Assembly: GCF_003185895.1 (NCBI RefSeq)
Contig: NZ_QHLY01000012.1
Span: forward strand, 620,001 to 684,000
DNA from: Cryobacterium arcticum
Lineage (GTDB): Bacteria > Actinomycetota > Actinomycetes > Actinomycetales > Microbacteriaceae
Direction: 5' to 3'
Length of the DNA: 64,000 bases
Every line of letters begins with the position of its first letter. Position 1 is the first letter of the stretch. Positions 53,359 through 61,628 of the stretch are shown piece after piece. The notes below the pieces were generated by a model. It saw nothing but the letters and a program-made list of their open reading frames with translations. It made no database searches and was not told where the DNA came from. The translations under genes and the position numbers were made by a program.

Positions 53359-54311
53359 TTGCCGGTCACCGGACCGTAGGAGGCATCCACCTCGGCCATT
53401 TCCAGGTCGGCGGTGGCTTGGATCAGTTCCATCAGCTCGGGGTCGAGCCCGGGCGAGAATTCCTCCAGGCGTTCGGGCGCGATGACCGACGGCACACCGA
53501 CCGGTGCCTGCTCGTCGGCCAGCAGCGTCGAACCGTCGTTGGACGGCGACAGGCCCTGGTAGATCTTTCCGGCCTCTGACTGCGTGGCGAGGTCGAAGGT
53601 GTACTGCTTGCTGTGCAGGCCGAGGTCGAGGAGCTTCTTCACCTCGGGGAACTTCTCGGCGTTGGTCTTCGGGATCGGGAGCAGCGTCTTCCAATTCACG
53701 CCGAGGGTTTCGAGGGCCTTGGCGTACCCGTTCTCGTGAGCCTGGTCGCGCACGATCAGGTACGAGATGGTGGACCTCGCGGTCTTGTTCTCGGTCATCT
53801 CGTAGATGCGGCACTTCTGCAGCCGGCCGGTGGACTCAAGCATGAGGTTGTAGAGCAGGTCGAGCACGAGGTTGCCGGAGTTGTAGACGTAACTGCCGCT
53901 CCAGGGGTTGCCGACCGCGTCCACCGGCAGGGCGCCTTGGGCGCCGACGAGGTAATGGTGGATATTGCCCTTGCTGAGGGCGAGCTCCAGCGGTATCGCT
54001 CCCCCGGCACCGGGCTTGTCCACGGGGTCGGTGACCTTGCCCTGGTAGCGCGGCGATCCGTCCAAGAGCCGGGAGATCGTGGTACCGATCAGCTCGACGT
54101 GGCTGATCTCCTCGGTGCCGATCCCCTGGATGAGGTCACGATAGGGCTTGGCCGCAGGTCCGCGGAAGTTCATCGCCTGGAAGAGGTACTGCATCATCGT
54201 GCGCATCTCGCCGAACTGCCCGCCGAGGCCTTCCTGCAATGCGTTGGCCGCTGCGGGGTCCGGCTCGTCCTGCGCGATGTCATGAATGAGGGACTGCACG
54301 TGGAAATACAT
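53355..54311 (-). CDS. Manganese catalase
   Basis: 318 aa non-haem dimanganese catalase. Ferritin-like helices with metal ligands around GGQFGEMRTMMQYLF (Glu35), GTEEISHVELIGT (Glu/His about 67-71), LESTGRLQKCRIYEMTENKTAR and IVRDQAHENGYAKAL. The C-terminal 60 residues are an extension with an acidic end. AAAGGA precedes the ATG. In an operon with envelope-stress proteins; a role in peroxide defence during desiccation or osmotic stress is inferred. Confidence 0.95.
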   Translation of the reverse strand: MYFHVQSLIHDIAQDEPDPAAANALQEGLGGQFGEMRTMMQYLFQAMNFRGPAAKPYRDLIQGIGTEEISHVELIGTTISRLLDGSPRYQGKVTDPVDKPGAGGAIPLELALSKGNIHHYLVGAQGALPVDAVGNPWSGSYVYNSGNLVLDLLYNLMLESTGRLQKCRIYEMTENKTARSTISYLIVRDQAHENGYAKALETLGVNWKTLLPIPKTNAEKFPEVKKLLDLGLHSKQYTFDLATQSEAGKIYQGLSPSNDGSTLLADEQAPVGVPSVIAPERLEEFSPGLDPELMELIQATADLEMAEVDASYGPVTGK

Positions 54312-54386
54312 GGAGGTCCTTTCGGGAACACGCTGGGTGATACGGTCACCGGCCGGTCCGGCCGGTGGTGGAACGGTAACCGGGCC

Positions 54387-55448
54387 CTATTTCTTGGCCC
54401 GGCCGGCGCCCTGCTCGCGCAGCCGCCGTCCTTCGAGCACGTCCTCGCGCTCCTTAGCGGCCACCTTGTCGCTCTTGCGGGTGTCGCGGGGAGGCAGCTG
54501 GATCTCTTCCTCGGCCTTGATGCCGGCTTGGAGTTGCCGGCCGCGCTCCAGCTCGGCATCGAACTTGGCGCCGAAGAGCAGCGCGAGATTGGCGATCCAG
54601 AGCCAGAGCAGGAAGATCACCACCCCGGCGAGGGAACCGTAGGTTCGGTCGTAATTGGAGAAATTGGTCACGTACAGCCCGAAGAGGAACGAAGCGACCA
54701 CCAGGGTGATCAGGGCCAGGGCTGCCCCCATACTGATCCAGCGGAACTTGGGCTGCTTGGCGTTCGGGGTGGCGTAGTAGAGGATCGCGATGATCAACAC
54801 CGCGGCCAGGGCGAGAATCGGCCATTTGACGATGGACCAGACGATCTGCACGGTCTCCCCGAGGCCGAGCGCACTGCCCACTGCCGCTGTGACCGGACCG
54901 GAGACGATGAGGATGATCACCATGACCAGGATGAGCAGAATGCTCACGACGGTCACGCCCAGCTGCACGGGGCGCAGCTTCCAGAACGGCCGCCCCTCCT
55001 CGATCTCATAGATCCGGTTCATCGCCCGGCTGAACGCGCCGACATAGCCGGATGCGGACCAGATGGCCAGCACGATGCCGAAGACGAGGGCGAACCCGGC
55101 GGCCGGTGACGAGCTGAACTGCTCGAGCGGATCGCGCAGCACGTCTGCCGTGCCGCCGGGGGCCACGTCGTTGACGAGGGTGAGGATGGTGTCCGTCGAC
55201 CGCTCTCCCTGGCCGAAGACGCCCAGGAGCGAGATCAGGGCGATCAGCGCTGGAAAGAGTGACAAGACGGCGTAGTAGGTCAGCGCCGCGGCGAGATCGG
55301 TGCATTGGTCCGCGGTGAACTCGCGCATGGTCTTGCGCAACGCGTACTTCCAGGAGGGCTTGGCGACCTCAGTCGGCGTGTCCGGTTTGCGCGGATCGTC
55401 GGGTGAGGGAGCTCGGTTTGCCTTCTGGCGGGTGTCGTTGCCGGTCAC
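54387..55448 (-). CDS. YihY/BrkB family inner-membrane protein
   Basis: 353 aa with six membrane helices after a charged 35-residue N-terminus. Family motifs: DLAAALTYYAVLSLFPALIAL, WSASGYVGAFSRAMNRIYEIEE and YGSLAGVVIFLLWLWIANLALLFGA. The highly charged C-terminus (RKSDKVAAKEREDVLEGRRL) is cytoplasmic. The function of the family is unclear; it is not ribonuclease BN despite older annotations. GTG 55448 follows an AGGAGG site. Confidence 0.92.
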   Translation of the reverse strand: MTGNDTRQKANRAPSPDDPRKPDTPTEVAKPSWKYALRKTMREFTADQCTDLAAALTYYAVLSLFPALIALISLLGVFGQGERSTDTILTLVNDVAPGGTADVLRDPLEQFSSSPAAGFALVFGIVLAIWSASGYVGAFSRAMNRIYEIEEGRPFWKLRPVQLGVTVVSILLILVMVIILIVSGPVTAAVGSALGLGETVQIVWSIVKWPILALAAVLIIAILYYATPNAKQPKFRWISMGAALALITLVVASFLFGLYVTNFSNYDRTYGSLAGVVIFLLWLWIANLALLFGAKFDAELERGRQLQAGIKAEEEIQLPPRDTRKSDKVAAKEREDVLEGRRLREQGAGRAKK

Positions 55449-55477
55449 GGTTTCCTCCTCGTCGAATTCGGGGTCGG

Positions 55478-56056
55478 TCAGCCCTGGGCGCTGCCGCCGG
55501 TGTGCGTGGCTTCGTCGCGCACCTCACCGGCCGAGGACGAGGCCTCGGTCTTGACGGTCTCCGCGGCGTCGGTCGCGGTGCCCTTGACGGCGTCGGCGGC
55601 GTCGGCGAGGGGCTGCTTCAGGTTCTCGCCGACCTGCTTGGCGGCCTCCGCAGCCTCGTGGGCCAGCGGCTGGGCAGCGTCTTTCACCTGTGACGCGACG
55701 CGCTTCTCCGCCGTGCTCGCCGGGATCAGCGACGAGGCGAGCCAGCCGACGCCGAAGGCGATCAGACCCACGGCCAGCGGGTTTCCCTTGGCGCGGGCGA
55801 CAGCGTGGTGGGCCAGGTCGGAGGCCTCCCCCGTGGCTTCGTTCACCGATCGGCCCGCGTCCTCGGCCGATCCCATCATCCTGTCCTTGACCGAACCGAC
55901 CGCGCTCTTCACCTTGTCGGTCTGGCGGTGCATGATCTTGCCGGGTGTGACCTTGTCGGCCAGGGCATCGACGTCACTGCCGAGCTCCCTGCGGGTGTCT
56001 TCGATCCGGGCGCGGAGGACATCGGGGTCGGTGCCTGTAGTGCTTTCGGTGCTCAT
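55478..56056 (-). CDS. DUF3618 family protein
   Basis: 192 aa. The N-terminal DPDVLRARIEDTRRELGSDVDALADKV is the DUF3618 signature, followed by an amphipathic region, one membrane helix (GLIAFGVGWLASSLI, about residues 97-111) and an Ala-rich helical tail with LEA-like character. Such proteins accompany the holin-like partner in actinobacterial stress operons. It overlaps the preceding gene by 4 nt (ATGA). Confidence 0.88.
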   Translation of the reverse strand: MSTESTTGTDPDVLRARIEDTRRELGSDVDALADKVTPGKIMHRQTDKVKSAVGSVKDRMMGSAEDAGRSVNEATGEASDLAHHAVARAKGNPLAVGLIAFGVGWLASSLIPASTAEKRVASQVKDAAQPLAHEAAEAAKQVGENLKQPLADAADAVKGTATDAAETVKTEASSSAGEVRDEATHTGGSAQG

Positions 56057-56469
56057 AGGTTTTCCTCATTTCGTTTCAGTGCGTCGGGAATTCTTTTCAG
56101 CGAATCGACGGTGTTCGGCGCGCCTTGGATCTTCCGCAGTTCCTGACGGCCGAGGACGGCGAGAACGGCAGCGACGATGGCCCAGATGACGGCGACGATG
56201 ACGGCCGCCCAGGCGATGTCGACCACGTGCCCGAGTCCCCACCAGGCGGCCAGGGACAGGAAGAGCACGGTGAGGTGCCCGGCATAGCCGGCCCCGCCGA
56301 CGAGGCCCGCACCCTTGCCGGCGCGGGTAGCCGACTGGCGAACCTCTGCCTTGGCCAGCTCCACCTCCTGGCGCATCAGCGTCGAGACGTCGCGGGTCAC
56401 CTCGCCGAGCAGATCGCCGAGGGACGTGTCGGCGGCTTTGCGTTCGGACGGAGTGGGCAGATCGGTCAT
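56053..56469 (-). CDS. Phage-holin-family (DUF1469-like) membrane protein
   Basis: 138 aa. LGDLLGEVTRDVSTLMRQEVELAKAEV precedes two membrane helices (about residues 62-84 and 88-108), as in the Phage_holin_3_6 family. Despite the name it is usually a chromosomal envelope protein, not a phage lysis gene. It overlaps both neighbours by 4 nt. Confidence 0.88.
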   Translation of the reverse strand: MTDLPTPSERKAADTSLGDLLGEVTRDVSTLMRQEVELAKAEVRQSATRAGKGAGLVGGAGYAGHLTVLFLSLAAWWGLGHVVDIAWAAVIVAVIWAIVAAVLAVLGRQELRKIQGAPNTVDSLKRIPDALKRNEENL

Positions 56470-57101
56470 CGCGGGGTCCCGGTCAGGTCAGGAGTGGTGT
56501 CCGCGGTGTCCTTCGTGTCGGCGATCACCCCGCGGGTCAACCGGCCAGCGACGATGCCGGCCACGGCGGCGATGGCGATGAAGGTCCCGGGGCGACGGCG
56601 TGCGTAGCCCTTCAGCTCGTCGAGCAGGGCGCCGGGGTCGCGCTGGTCGAGCCAGTCCGCGATGCCGGCCGCCCTGGTCGCGGCCTGGTGGGCGAGATCA
56701 CTGGCCACGCCCTGTGACTGGGAGGACTCGGCCATCGAGCCGAATTCGTCGCCGAGCGAGCGGAGGCCGGAGGCGACCCGCTTCTGCTGGGCCGCGGCCT
56801 GGTCCGACAGCTCGGACTGGGTCTGGCGGTACAGGTCTTTGGCCTGCTGCTTGGTCTCGGAGCCGACCCGGTGAGCCTCGTCGGCGGCGACACCGGCGAC
56901 GTGCTGGCCGGCGGCGGCGGAGGTTCCGGCGAGGTCGGCTGCTCGTTGGCCGGCCGATGCGCCGTCAGCCTGCGACGGTGCAGGGTCGGCGGTGCTGTAA
57001 TCCCCTGTTCGGTCCTGGGAGTCGGGACCCGCGGCGGCGAGGTCTGCTCCGGTGTCCACGACGGGGTAGTCGGGGGCGAATGCTGGATCTGTGTTCGACA
57101 T
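56466..57101 (-). CDS. Hypothetical amphipathic/membrane protein heading the stress operon
   Basis: 211 aa. Disordered acidic start (1-50), Ala/Gln-rich amphipathic middle (VGSETKQQAKDLYRQTQSEL), a helix LLDELKGYARRRPGTFIAIAAVAGIVAGRLTRG with one membrane span, and a Thr/Asp tail. It resembles proteins found next to DUF3618 in actinobacteria, with no assigned function. AAGGAGA fixes ATG 57101. It is the first gene of a six-gene unit that ends at 52183. Confidence 0.8.
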   Translation of the reverse strand: MSNTDPAFAPDYPVVDTGADLAAAGPDSQDRTGDYSTADPAPSQADGASAGQRAADLAGTSAAAGQHVAGVAADEAHRVGSETKQQAKDLYRQTQSELSDQAAAQQKRVASGLRSLGDEFGSMAESSQSQGVASDLAHQAATRAAGIADWLDQRDPGALLDELKGYARRRPGTFIAIAAVAGIVAGRLTRGVIADTKDTADTTPDLTGTPR

Positions 57102-57378
57102 GGCTCTCCTTGGAATTGTGGTGGGCTCAGCGTCCGCGTGAGCCGGTCAGCCGCGGCGGCGCTGCCCGAATCGAACAATCATTGACCGGTGCCGCCGACG
57201 ATTTCAAGCACTCTGAGAGAACCGCCAATCTTGGGTGGGTGCCGTGACGAACGGGCAAAAATCCCGTCCTTAAGTACGCATCCGGGCATTCGAAAATAAC
57301 TCCGGTGAGGGGATAGCGGCCCCCACGAAACAGGTCTACGGTGATGTGGGATTCTGCCCGTTTGCCGGAAGGAGAACT
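57102..57378. other. 277-bp divergent promoter region (stress operon and HdeD gene)
   Basis: No gene seen. It must hold promoters for both directions. On the minus strand a TTGAAA-17 nt-CAATGA pair is the best sigma-70-like candidate; I could not find a convincing stress-sigma (SigB) motif. Confidence 0.4.
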
Positions 57379-57972
57379 ATGTCCACGAGCGTGGTGTTCG
57401 CACTATCGGTAGATCCTCGCCGGATGAGCAGTAGGGAGATCACCGGGGTGCGGGTGGCATTCGCGGTCAGCGCGCTGATCGCCATCGGGCTCGGCACCAT
57501 CTTGCTCGTCTGGACGACGGCGACGTTGAGCGTGATCGCGGTGCTCTTCGGGCTGTACTTTCTGGTCAGCGGTGCCTTGCGCATCGTGCGCGGCATCGGC
57601 AGCACCGGCTCCGCGGCCGGTGGGAGGGTGTTGAACATCGTTTTCGGACTGATCATGGTCATCGTGGGGATCATCGCGATGCGCAACCCCGACGGATCCC
57701 TCGCCGTGCTCGGCCTGGTGATCGGCATTTCCTGGATCGTGGAGGGCATCGCGGCGCTGGTCGAATACAGCGTGGACTCCAGCCGGTGGTTCGGCATCCT
57801 CTTCGGCGTGGTGGCGATCATCGCCGGTGTGATCGTGTTGTTCGCCCCAGTCGAGACTCTCGGCGTGCTCGTGACGATCGGCGGCATCATGCTGATCATC
57901 TCCGGGCTGGTGCAACTCGTGCGTGCCTTCACCTTCGGCCGCGGCAACCGTGCGGCGGAGAACATCGCCTGA
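57379..57972 (+). CDS. HdeD/DUF308 family membrane protein
   Basis: 197 aa with six membrane helices in three DUF308 repeats (ALIAIGLGTILLVWTTATLSV, LNIVFGLIMVIVGIIAMRNP and FGVVAIIAGVIVLFAPVETLG). HdeD in E. coli is linked to acid resistance at high cell density; here only membership of the family can be stated. A GAAGGAG site precedes ATG 57379. Confidence 0.9.
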   Translation: MSTSVVFALSVDPRRMSSREITGVRVAFAVSALIAIGLGTILLVWTTATLSVIAVLFGLYFLVSGALRIVRGIGSTGSAAGGRVLNIVFGLIMVIVGIIAMRNPDGSLAVLGLVIGISWIVEGIAALVEYSVDSSRWFGILFGVVAIIAGVIVLFAPVETLGVLVTIGGIMLIISGLVQLVRAFTFGRGNRAAENIA

Positions 57973-57979
57973 CAACGAG

Positions 57980-58014
57980 ACAACGGCGACCCGCGGAGTG
58001 CGGATCGCCGTTGT
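57980..58014. terminator. Bidirectional terminator between HdeD and SDR genes
   Basis: 10-bp perfect outer stem (57980-57989 with 58005-58014) with a small inner CCG/CGG pairing, between convergent genes. Confidence 0.7.
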
Positions 58015-58043
58015 TCGGTGCAGTCGTTGTCGACCGTGGTAGG

Positions 58044-58817
58044 TCAGTTGGTGAAGTCCGAGGTGTCGCCGACGTAGCGGGTGTTGTTCGCGGGAACGGG
58101 CTCGACGGCGGCCAGAACGATCTCGGCGGCGAATTCGCTGACGTTGTAGAGTTTGCCGGCCGAGTCCTGGCGGGCGCTGATCGCTCCCGGGTTGGCGCGC
58201 TCGAGTAACACAGCCGTGATGGTGCCCTGGATCATATCTCCGGAGACGACGACGAATCCGATGCCGGCTTCGGCCAGTTCGGGAATCACGGCGCGGAGTG
58301 CGTCTTCGCCGGCGCGCTTGCTGCGGGCGACGGGTTCGTAGACGGCCACGTTGGACGCGGTGTCCACGAAGTGGGCCTGGTGGCTGGTGATGAAGACCAC
58401 CCGCGACCCGTCGCTGAGCAGCGGAACGGCGGCGTTGAGCAGGTTGACCTGGGCGTCCCGGTTCAACTGCATGGCGTAGTCCTCGGCCATGCCGCTCTCC
58501 ATACCGCCCGACGCGTTCATCACCAGGATGTCGAGTCCGCCGTACTCGGCGCGAATAGTCTCGAACATCGCGGCCACCGACTCGGCGTCGGTGAGGTCGG
58601 CGGCCACAGTGATGGCGGTGCCGCCGGCGTCGCGGATGGCGGTGGCGAGCTTGTTGGCCCGCGCTTCCTTATTGCGGTAGTTGATGACGACCTTGGCGCC
58701 GGCTTCGGCGAAGTAGGCGACGGTGTCGGCTCCGATCCCGCGGGACGAGCCCGTGACGAGGATACGTTTTCCGGTCAGGCTGCCGGGCTGGAGGGGATTC
58801 ATCGATGGTGTGCTCAC
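58044..58817 (-). CDS. Atypical SDR family oxidoreductase
   Basis: 257 aa. NAD(P) motif VTGSSRGIGADTVAYF, NYRNKEAR (NADP-type), DLTD and LDILVMNASGG are as in classical SDRs, and Ser of FITSHQAHF stands at the catalytic position. The Tyr/Lys pair, however, reads YEPVARSK: seven residues apart instead of the canonical Tyr-x3-Lys. Known relatives in actinobacteria share this, so it is a subfamily feature, not a mutation; catalysis may differ. GTG 58817 with TAGTCT 8 nt upstream (58826-58831); ATG 58802 is an alternative. Confidence 0.85.
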   Translation of the reverse strand: MSTPSMNPLQPGSLTGKRILVTGSSRGIGADTVAYFAEAGAKVVINYRNKEARANKLATAIRDAGGTAITVAADLTDAESVAAMFETIRAEYGGLDILVMNASGGMESGMAEDYAMQLNRDAQVNLLNAAVPLLSDGSRVVFITSHQAHFVDTASNVAVYEPVARSKRAGEDALRAVIPELAEAGIGFVVVSGDMIQGTITAVLLERANPGAISARQDSAGKLYNVSEFAAEIVLAAVEPVPANNTRYVGDTSDFTN

Positions 58818-58825
58818 GGGGATAA

Positions 58826-58831
58826 AGACTA
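58826..58831 (-). promoter_or_regulatory. Candidate -10 of the atypical SDR gene
   Basis: TAGTCT on the minus strand, 8 nt before GTG 58817. Confidence 0.4.
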
Positions 58832-58896
58832 TCAACATGCCTCACACCTCCAAGTGCTAGCGTCGGAGGCAAACCGACGCTCAGAGGGGCAGCGAC

Positions 58897-59364
58897 ATGG
58901 TGGATTTGACGGATTACCTGTGGATTGCATGGCTGGTCTTCATCCTGGTCTGCGTCATCATCGAGTTGCTCACCCTCGATTTCACCTTCCTCATGATCGC
59001 CGTCGGCAGTGTCGCCGGCCTCGGCGCGAATCTGCTGGGCTGGCCCTGGTGGGTGCAGATCCTGTTCGCCGCCGCGGTCTCGGTCTTGCTCTTGCTGCTG
59101 ATCAGGCCCGTCCTGCTGCGTCTGATCGCCAGGGATAGTGCCGATGTGCCGCCGAGTAACGTGGCCGCACTGATCGGGATGGGTGGCCGGGTCGCCTCCA
59201 CGGTGGCCGAGTTGGGTGGGCTGGTGAAGCTGGACAACGGTGAAACCTGGACCGCGCGCCTGGCCCCGGACTACGCCCGGCACACCGTGGACCCGGGCGA
59301 CCGGGTGCTCGTCTTCGCCATCGACGGCTCAACGGCCGTCGTCGTCCCCGCTGAAAGGACCTAA
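58897..59364 (+). CDS. NfeD-like membrane protein
   Basis: 155 aa. Three membrane helices (about residues 6-26, 30-46 and 52-71) and a C-terminal OB-fold (NVAALIGMGGRVASTVAEL ... VDPGDRVLVFAIDGSTAVV). It is the short NfeD type lacking the protease domain. Paired 2 bp upstream of the SPFH gene; NfeD and SPFH proteins act together in membrane microdomains. Confidence 0.92.
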   Translation: MVDLTDYLWIAWLVFILVCVIIELLTLDFTFLMIAVGSVAGLGANLLGWPWWVQILFAAAVSVLLLLLIRPVLLRLIARDSADVPPSNVAALIGMGGRVASTVAELGGLVKLDNGETWTARLAPDYARHTVDPGDRVLVFAIDGSTAVVVPAERT

Positions 59365-59366
59365 CC

Positions 59367-60341
59367 TTGCCCAGTCCCGACCAGATCATCGTCCAACTCT
59401 TTGTGCTGCTTCTGATCGTTGTCATCCTGGTGTTCGTGGTGGTGGTACTCGTGCGCACCATCCGCATCATTCCGCAGGCCAGCGCCGGAGTGGTCGAGCG
59501 CCTGGGCAAGTATCACAAGACCCTGATGCCGGGGCTCAACATCCTGGTGCCGTTCATCGACCGGGTGCGCCCGCTGATCGACATGCGCGAGCAGGTCGTG
59601 TCGTTCCCGCCGCAACCGGTGATCACCGAGGACAACCTGGTGGTGTCGATCGACACCGTCGTCTACTTCCAGGTGACGGATGCGCGGGCGGCGACCTACG
59701 AGATCGCGAACTATCTCGGCGCGGTCGAGCAGCTCACCACGACCACCCTCCGCAATGTGGTCGGCGGGCTCAACCTGGAGGAAGCCCTCACCAGCCGGGA
59801 CAACATCAACGGCCAGTTGCGGATCGTGCTGGACGAGGCCACCGGAAAATGGGGTATCCGGGTGGGCCGGGTGGAACTGAAGGCGATCGACCCGCCGCAC
59901 TCCATCCAGGATTCGATGGAGAAGCAGATGCGCGCCGAGCGCGATCGCCGGGCGCTGATCCTCACCGCGGAGGGCACCAAGCAGTCGGCCATCCTTACCG
60001 CGGAAGGTGCCCGTCAGGCTGCGATCCTGCAGGCAGAGGGCCAGGCCAAGGCGGCCGTGCTCCGTGCCCAGGGTGAAGCCGAGGCCATCACCACGGTGTT
60101 CAAAGCCATCCACGACGGTGACCCCGACCCGAAGCTGTTGGCCTACCAATACCTGCAGACCCTGCCCAAACTCGCCGACGGCACCTCGAACAAGCTCTGG
60201 ATCGTGCCCAGCGAACTGACCGAGGCGATGAAGGGCATCGGCCGCGCGTTCGGTCCGAACCCGGTACCCGGCGCGCACCCCGCCGCCGCCATGCCCCCGA
60301 CAGTGCCTGCCGAACCCCAGGTGCCTGGACGTGACGGCTGA
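59367..60341 (+). CDS. SPFH/band 7 protein (QmcA/stomatin-like)
   Basis: 324 aa. An N-terminal membrane anchor (8-30) then the SPFH domain: IIPQASAGVVERLGKYHKTL, VVSFPPQPVITEDNLVVSIDT, and the helical TKQSAILTAEGARQAAILQA with E-A-x-A repeats that drive oligomerisation. Probably forms a membrane ring or raft with NfeD. The start codon is TTG 59367, with AAAGGA 7 nt upstream; no ATG or GTG is nearby. Confidence 0.93.
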   Translation: MPSPDQIIVQLFVLLLIVVILVFVVVVLVRTIRIIPQASAGVVERLGKYHKTLMPGLNILVPFIDRVRPLIDMREQVVSFPPQPVITEDNLVVSIDTVVYFQVTDARAATYEIANYLGAVEQLTTTTLRNVVGGLNLEEALTSRDNINGQLRIVLDEATGKWGIRVGRVELKAIDPPHSIQDSMEKQMRAERDRRALILTAEGTKQSAILTAEGARQAAILQAEGQAKAAVLRAQGEAEAITTVFKAIHDGDPDPKLLAYQYLQTLPKLADGTSNKLWIVPSELTEAMKGIGRAFGPNPVPGAHPAAAMPPTVPAEPQVPGRDG

Positions 60342-61113
60342 CCAGGCGTCATTTCTGGCGCCGGCAGGACCACGGATCCTCGCGCACCGCGGGCTGAGCA
60401 CAGCCGCGCCCGAGAACACTCTGCTGGCCTTCCTGCACGCCCTGGCCAACGGGGCCACCCATCTCGAGACCGATGTGCACGCCACGAGCGACGGTGTCGC
60501 CGTGATCAGCCACGATCCCACCCTGGCCGCGGGCGGGGCGGCGGTGAACCGGCTCACCATGGCGCAGCTGGCTCGGATCGACCTGGGCCAGGGCCAGACC
60601 TACTGTTCGCTGGCCGAGGCACTCGACGCGTTCCCCGAGGCCAGATTCAACATCGATGTGAAGTCCGCCGATGCCGTGGTGCCGACAGCGCGCGCGATCC
60701 GTGCCGTCGGCGCCGGCCGGCGGGTGCTCCTGACCTCGTTCTCCGAGACCCGGCGCCGCCGGGTGCTCCGGGCGGTTCCGGGTGCGGCGACCTCGGCGTC
60801 GGCCCAGGGCATCGCACTCATGCTGGCGGCGGTGGCACTGCGGCAGCACTGGGCACTCCCCCGCATTCTGCGCGGGGTGAGCGCGATTCAGGTTCCGGAG
60901 CGGGCCGGGCGGCTGCGGGTGGTGACGCCGGCGGTGATCACCCGGATGCATCGGATCGGCGTCGAGGTGCACGTCTGGACGGTTAATGAACCGGCGCGGA
61001 TGAGGCGGTTGCTGGGACTGGGCGTAGACGGGCTGGTCACCGACCGCTACGACCTGGCCGCGAGAGTGGTCGGAAGCCGCGGCCGGGACGGCGCGCACGA
61101 TGCTGGTTTCTGA
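60331..61113 (+). CDS. Glycerophosphodiester phosphodiesterase
   Basis: 260 aa GDPD TIM barrel. ILAHRGLSTAAPENTLLAF (catalytic His, Arg and Glu), THLETDVHATSDGVAVISHD (metal Glu/Asp and second His), FNIDVKS and the closing VHVWTVNEPARMRRLLGLGVDGLVTDRYDL are all there. Hydrolyses glycerophosphodiesters to glycerol 3-phosphate. No signal peptide, so cytoplasmic. GTG 60331 lies 11 nt inside the SPFH gene, so it is translationally coupled. Confidence 0.93.
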   Translation: MTADQASFLAPAGPRILAHRGLSTAAPENTLLAFLHALANGATHLETDVHATSDGVAVISHDPTLAAGGAAVNRLTMAQLARIDLGQGQTYCSLAEALDAFPEARFNIDVKSADAVVPTARAIRAVGAGRRVLLTSFSETRRRRVLRAVPGAATSASAQGIALMLAAVALRQHWALPRILRGVSAIQVPERAGRLRVVTPAVITRMHRIGVEVHVWTVNEPARMRRLLGLGVDGLVTDRYDLAARVVGSRGRDGAHDAGF

Positions 61114-61139
61114 GAGATCCCCGTCAGATCGGCGATAAC

Positions 61140-61166
61140 GGAAAGATAACGTCCAGCTTTATGGTT
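61140..61166 (+). promoter_or_regulatory. Possible SigR-type promoter of rbpA
   Basis: GGAAA (61140-61144), 19-nt spacer, GTT (61164-61166). This resembles the GGAAT-N18/19-GTT pattern of thiol-stress sigma factor SigR, which controls rbpA in Streptomyces. One base of the -35 differs. Confidence 0.35.
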
Positions 61167-61202
61167 TACAACTAGGACAGCATCGCGAGAGGAGACCACA
61201 CG

Positions 61203-61565
61203 ATGGCAGATCGTAGTTTGCGTGGCATGAGGTTGGGTTCGCAGAGCCTGCAGAGCGAAGAGGGTGTGACCTTTTCCCCACGCGTGAGTCACACGTACCT
61301 GTGTGCGACGTGCGGACGTGTGACGGTGATGATTTTCTCCGCCGAGGCAGAAGCCCCCGACGAATGGGAGTGCAGGTTCTGCTCCCAGACCGCAACCCGG
61401 CTGGTCGATTCGAAGCCCGTGGTCGTTGACCACTCCGACGAAAAGATTGCCCGTACGCACTGGGACATGCTCCTGGAACGTCGTACGCGGGCCGAGCTCG
61501 AAGAGCTGCTGGAGGAACGCCTGACGGTCCTGCGGCAACGACGAGGACAGAAGGTTGGCGCTTAG
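61203..61565 (+). CDS. rbpA: RNA polymerase-binding protein RbpA
   Basis: 120 aa. N-terminal RGMRLGSQSLQSEEGV tail, then the RbpA core with two Cys-x2-Cys pairs (YLCATCGRVT and WECRFCSQT), the basic linker and the sigma-interaction domain HWDMLLERRTRAELEELLEE. RbpA binds RNA polymerase and the primary sigma factor (SigA here) and stabilises the open complex; exclusively actinobacterial. GAGAGGAG precedes ATG 61203. Confidence 0.97.
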   Translation: MADRSLRGMRLGSQSLQSEEGVTFSPRVSHTYLCATCGRVTVMIFSAEAEAPDEWECRFCSQTATRLVDSKPVVVDHSDEKIARTHWDMLLERRTRAELEELLEERLTVLRQRRGQKVGA

Positions 61566-61585
61566 CCGACACCCCACACACCATT

Positions 61586-61609
61586 CGGCGCCGGTTCACC
61601 CCGGCGCCG
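61586..61609 (+). terminator. Intrinsic terminator after rbpA
   Basis: Perfect 9-bp stem (61586-61594 with 61601-61609) with a 6-nt loop followed by TTTGTGT; it also lies beyond the lnt stop in the other direction. Confidence 0.75.
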
Positions 61610-61628
61610 TTTGTGTACCCGGACGCTG

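Noticed and set aside
56053..56469. Holin-family gene as a sign of prophage
   Set aside because: It sits in a chromosomal stress operon with DUF3618 and YihY; no other phage gene is near.
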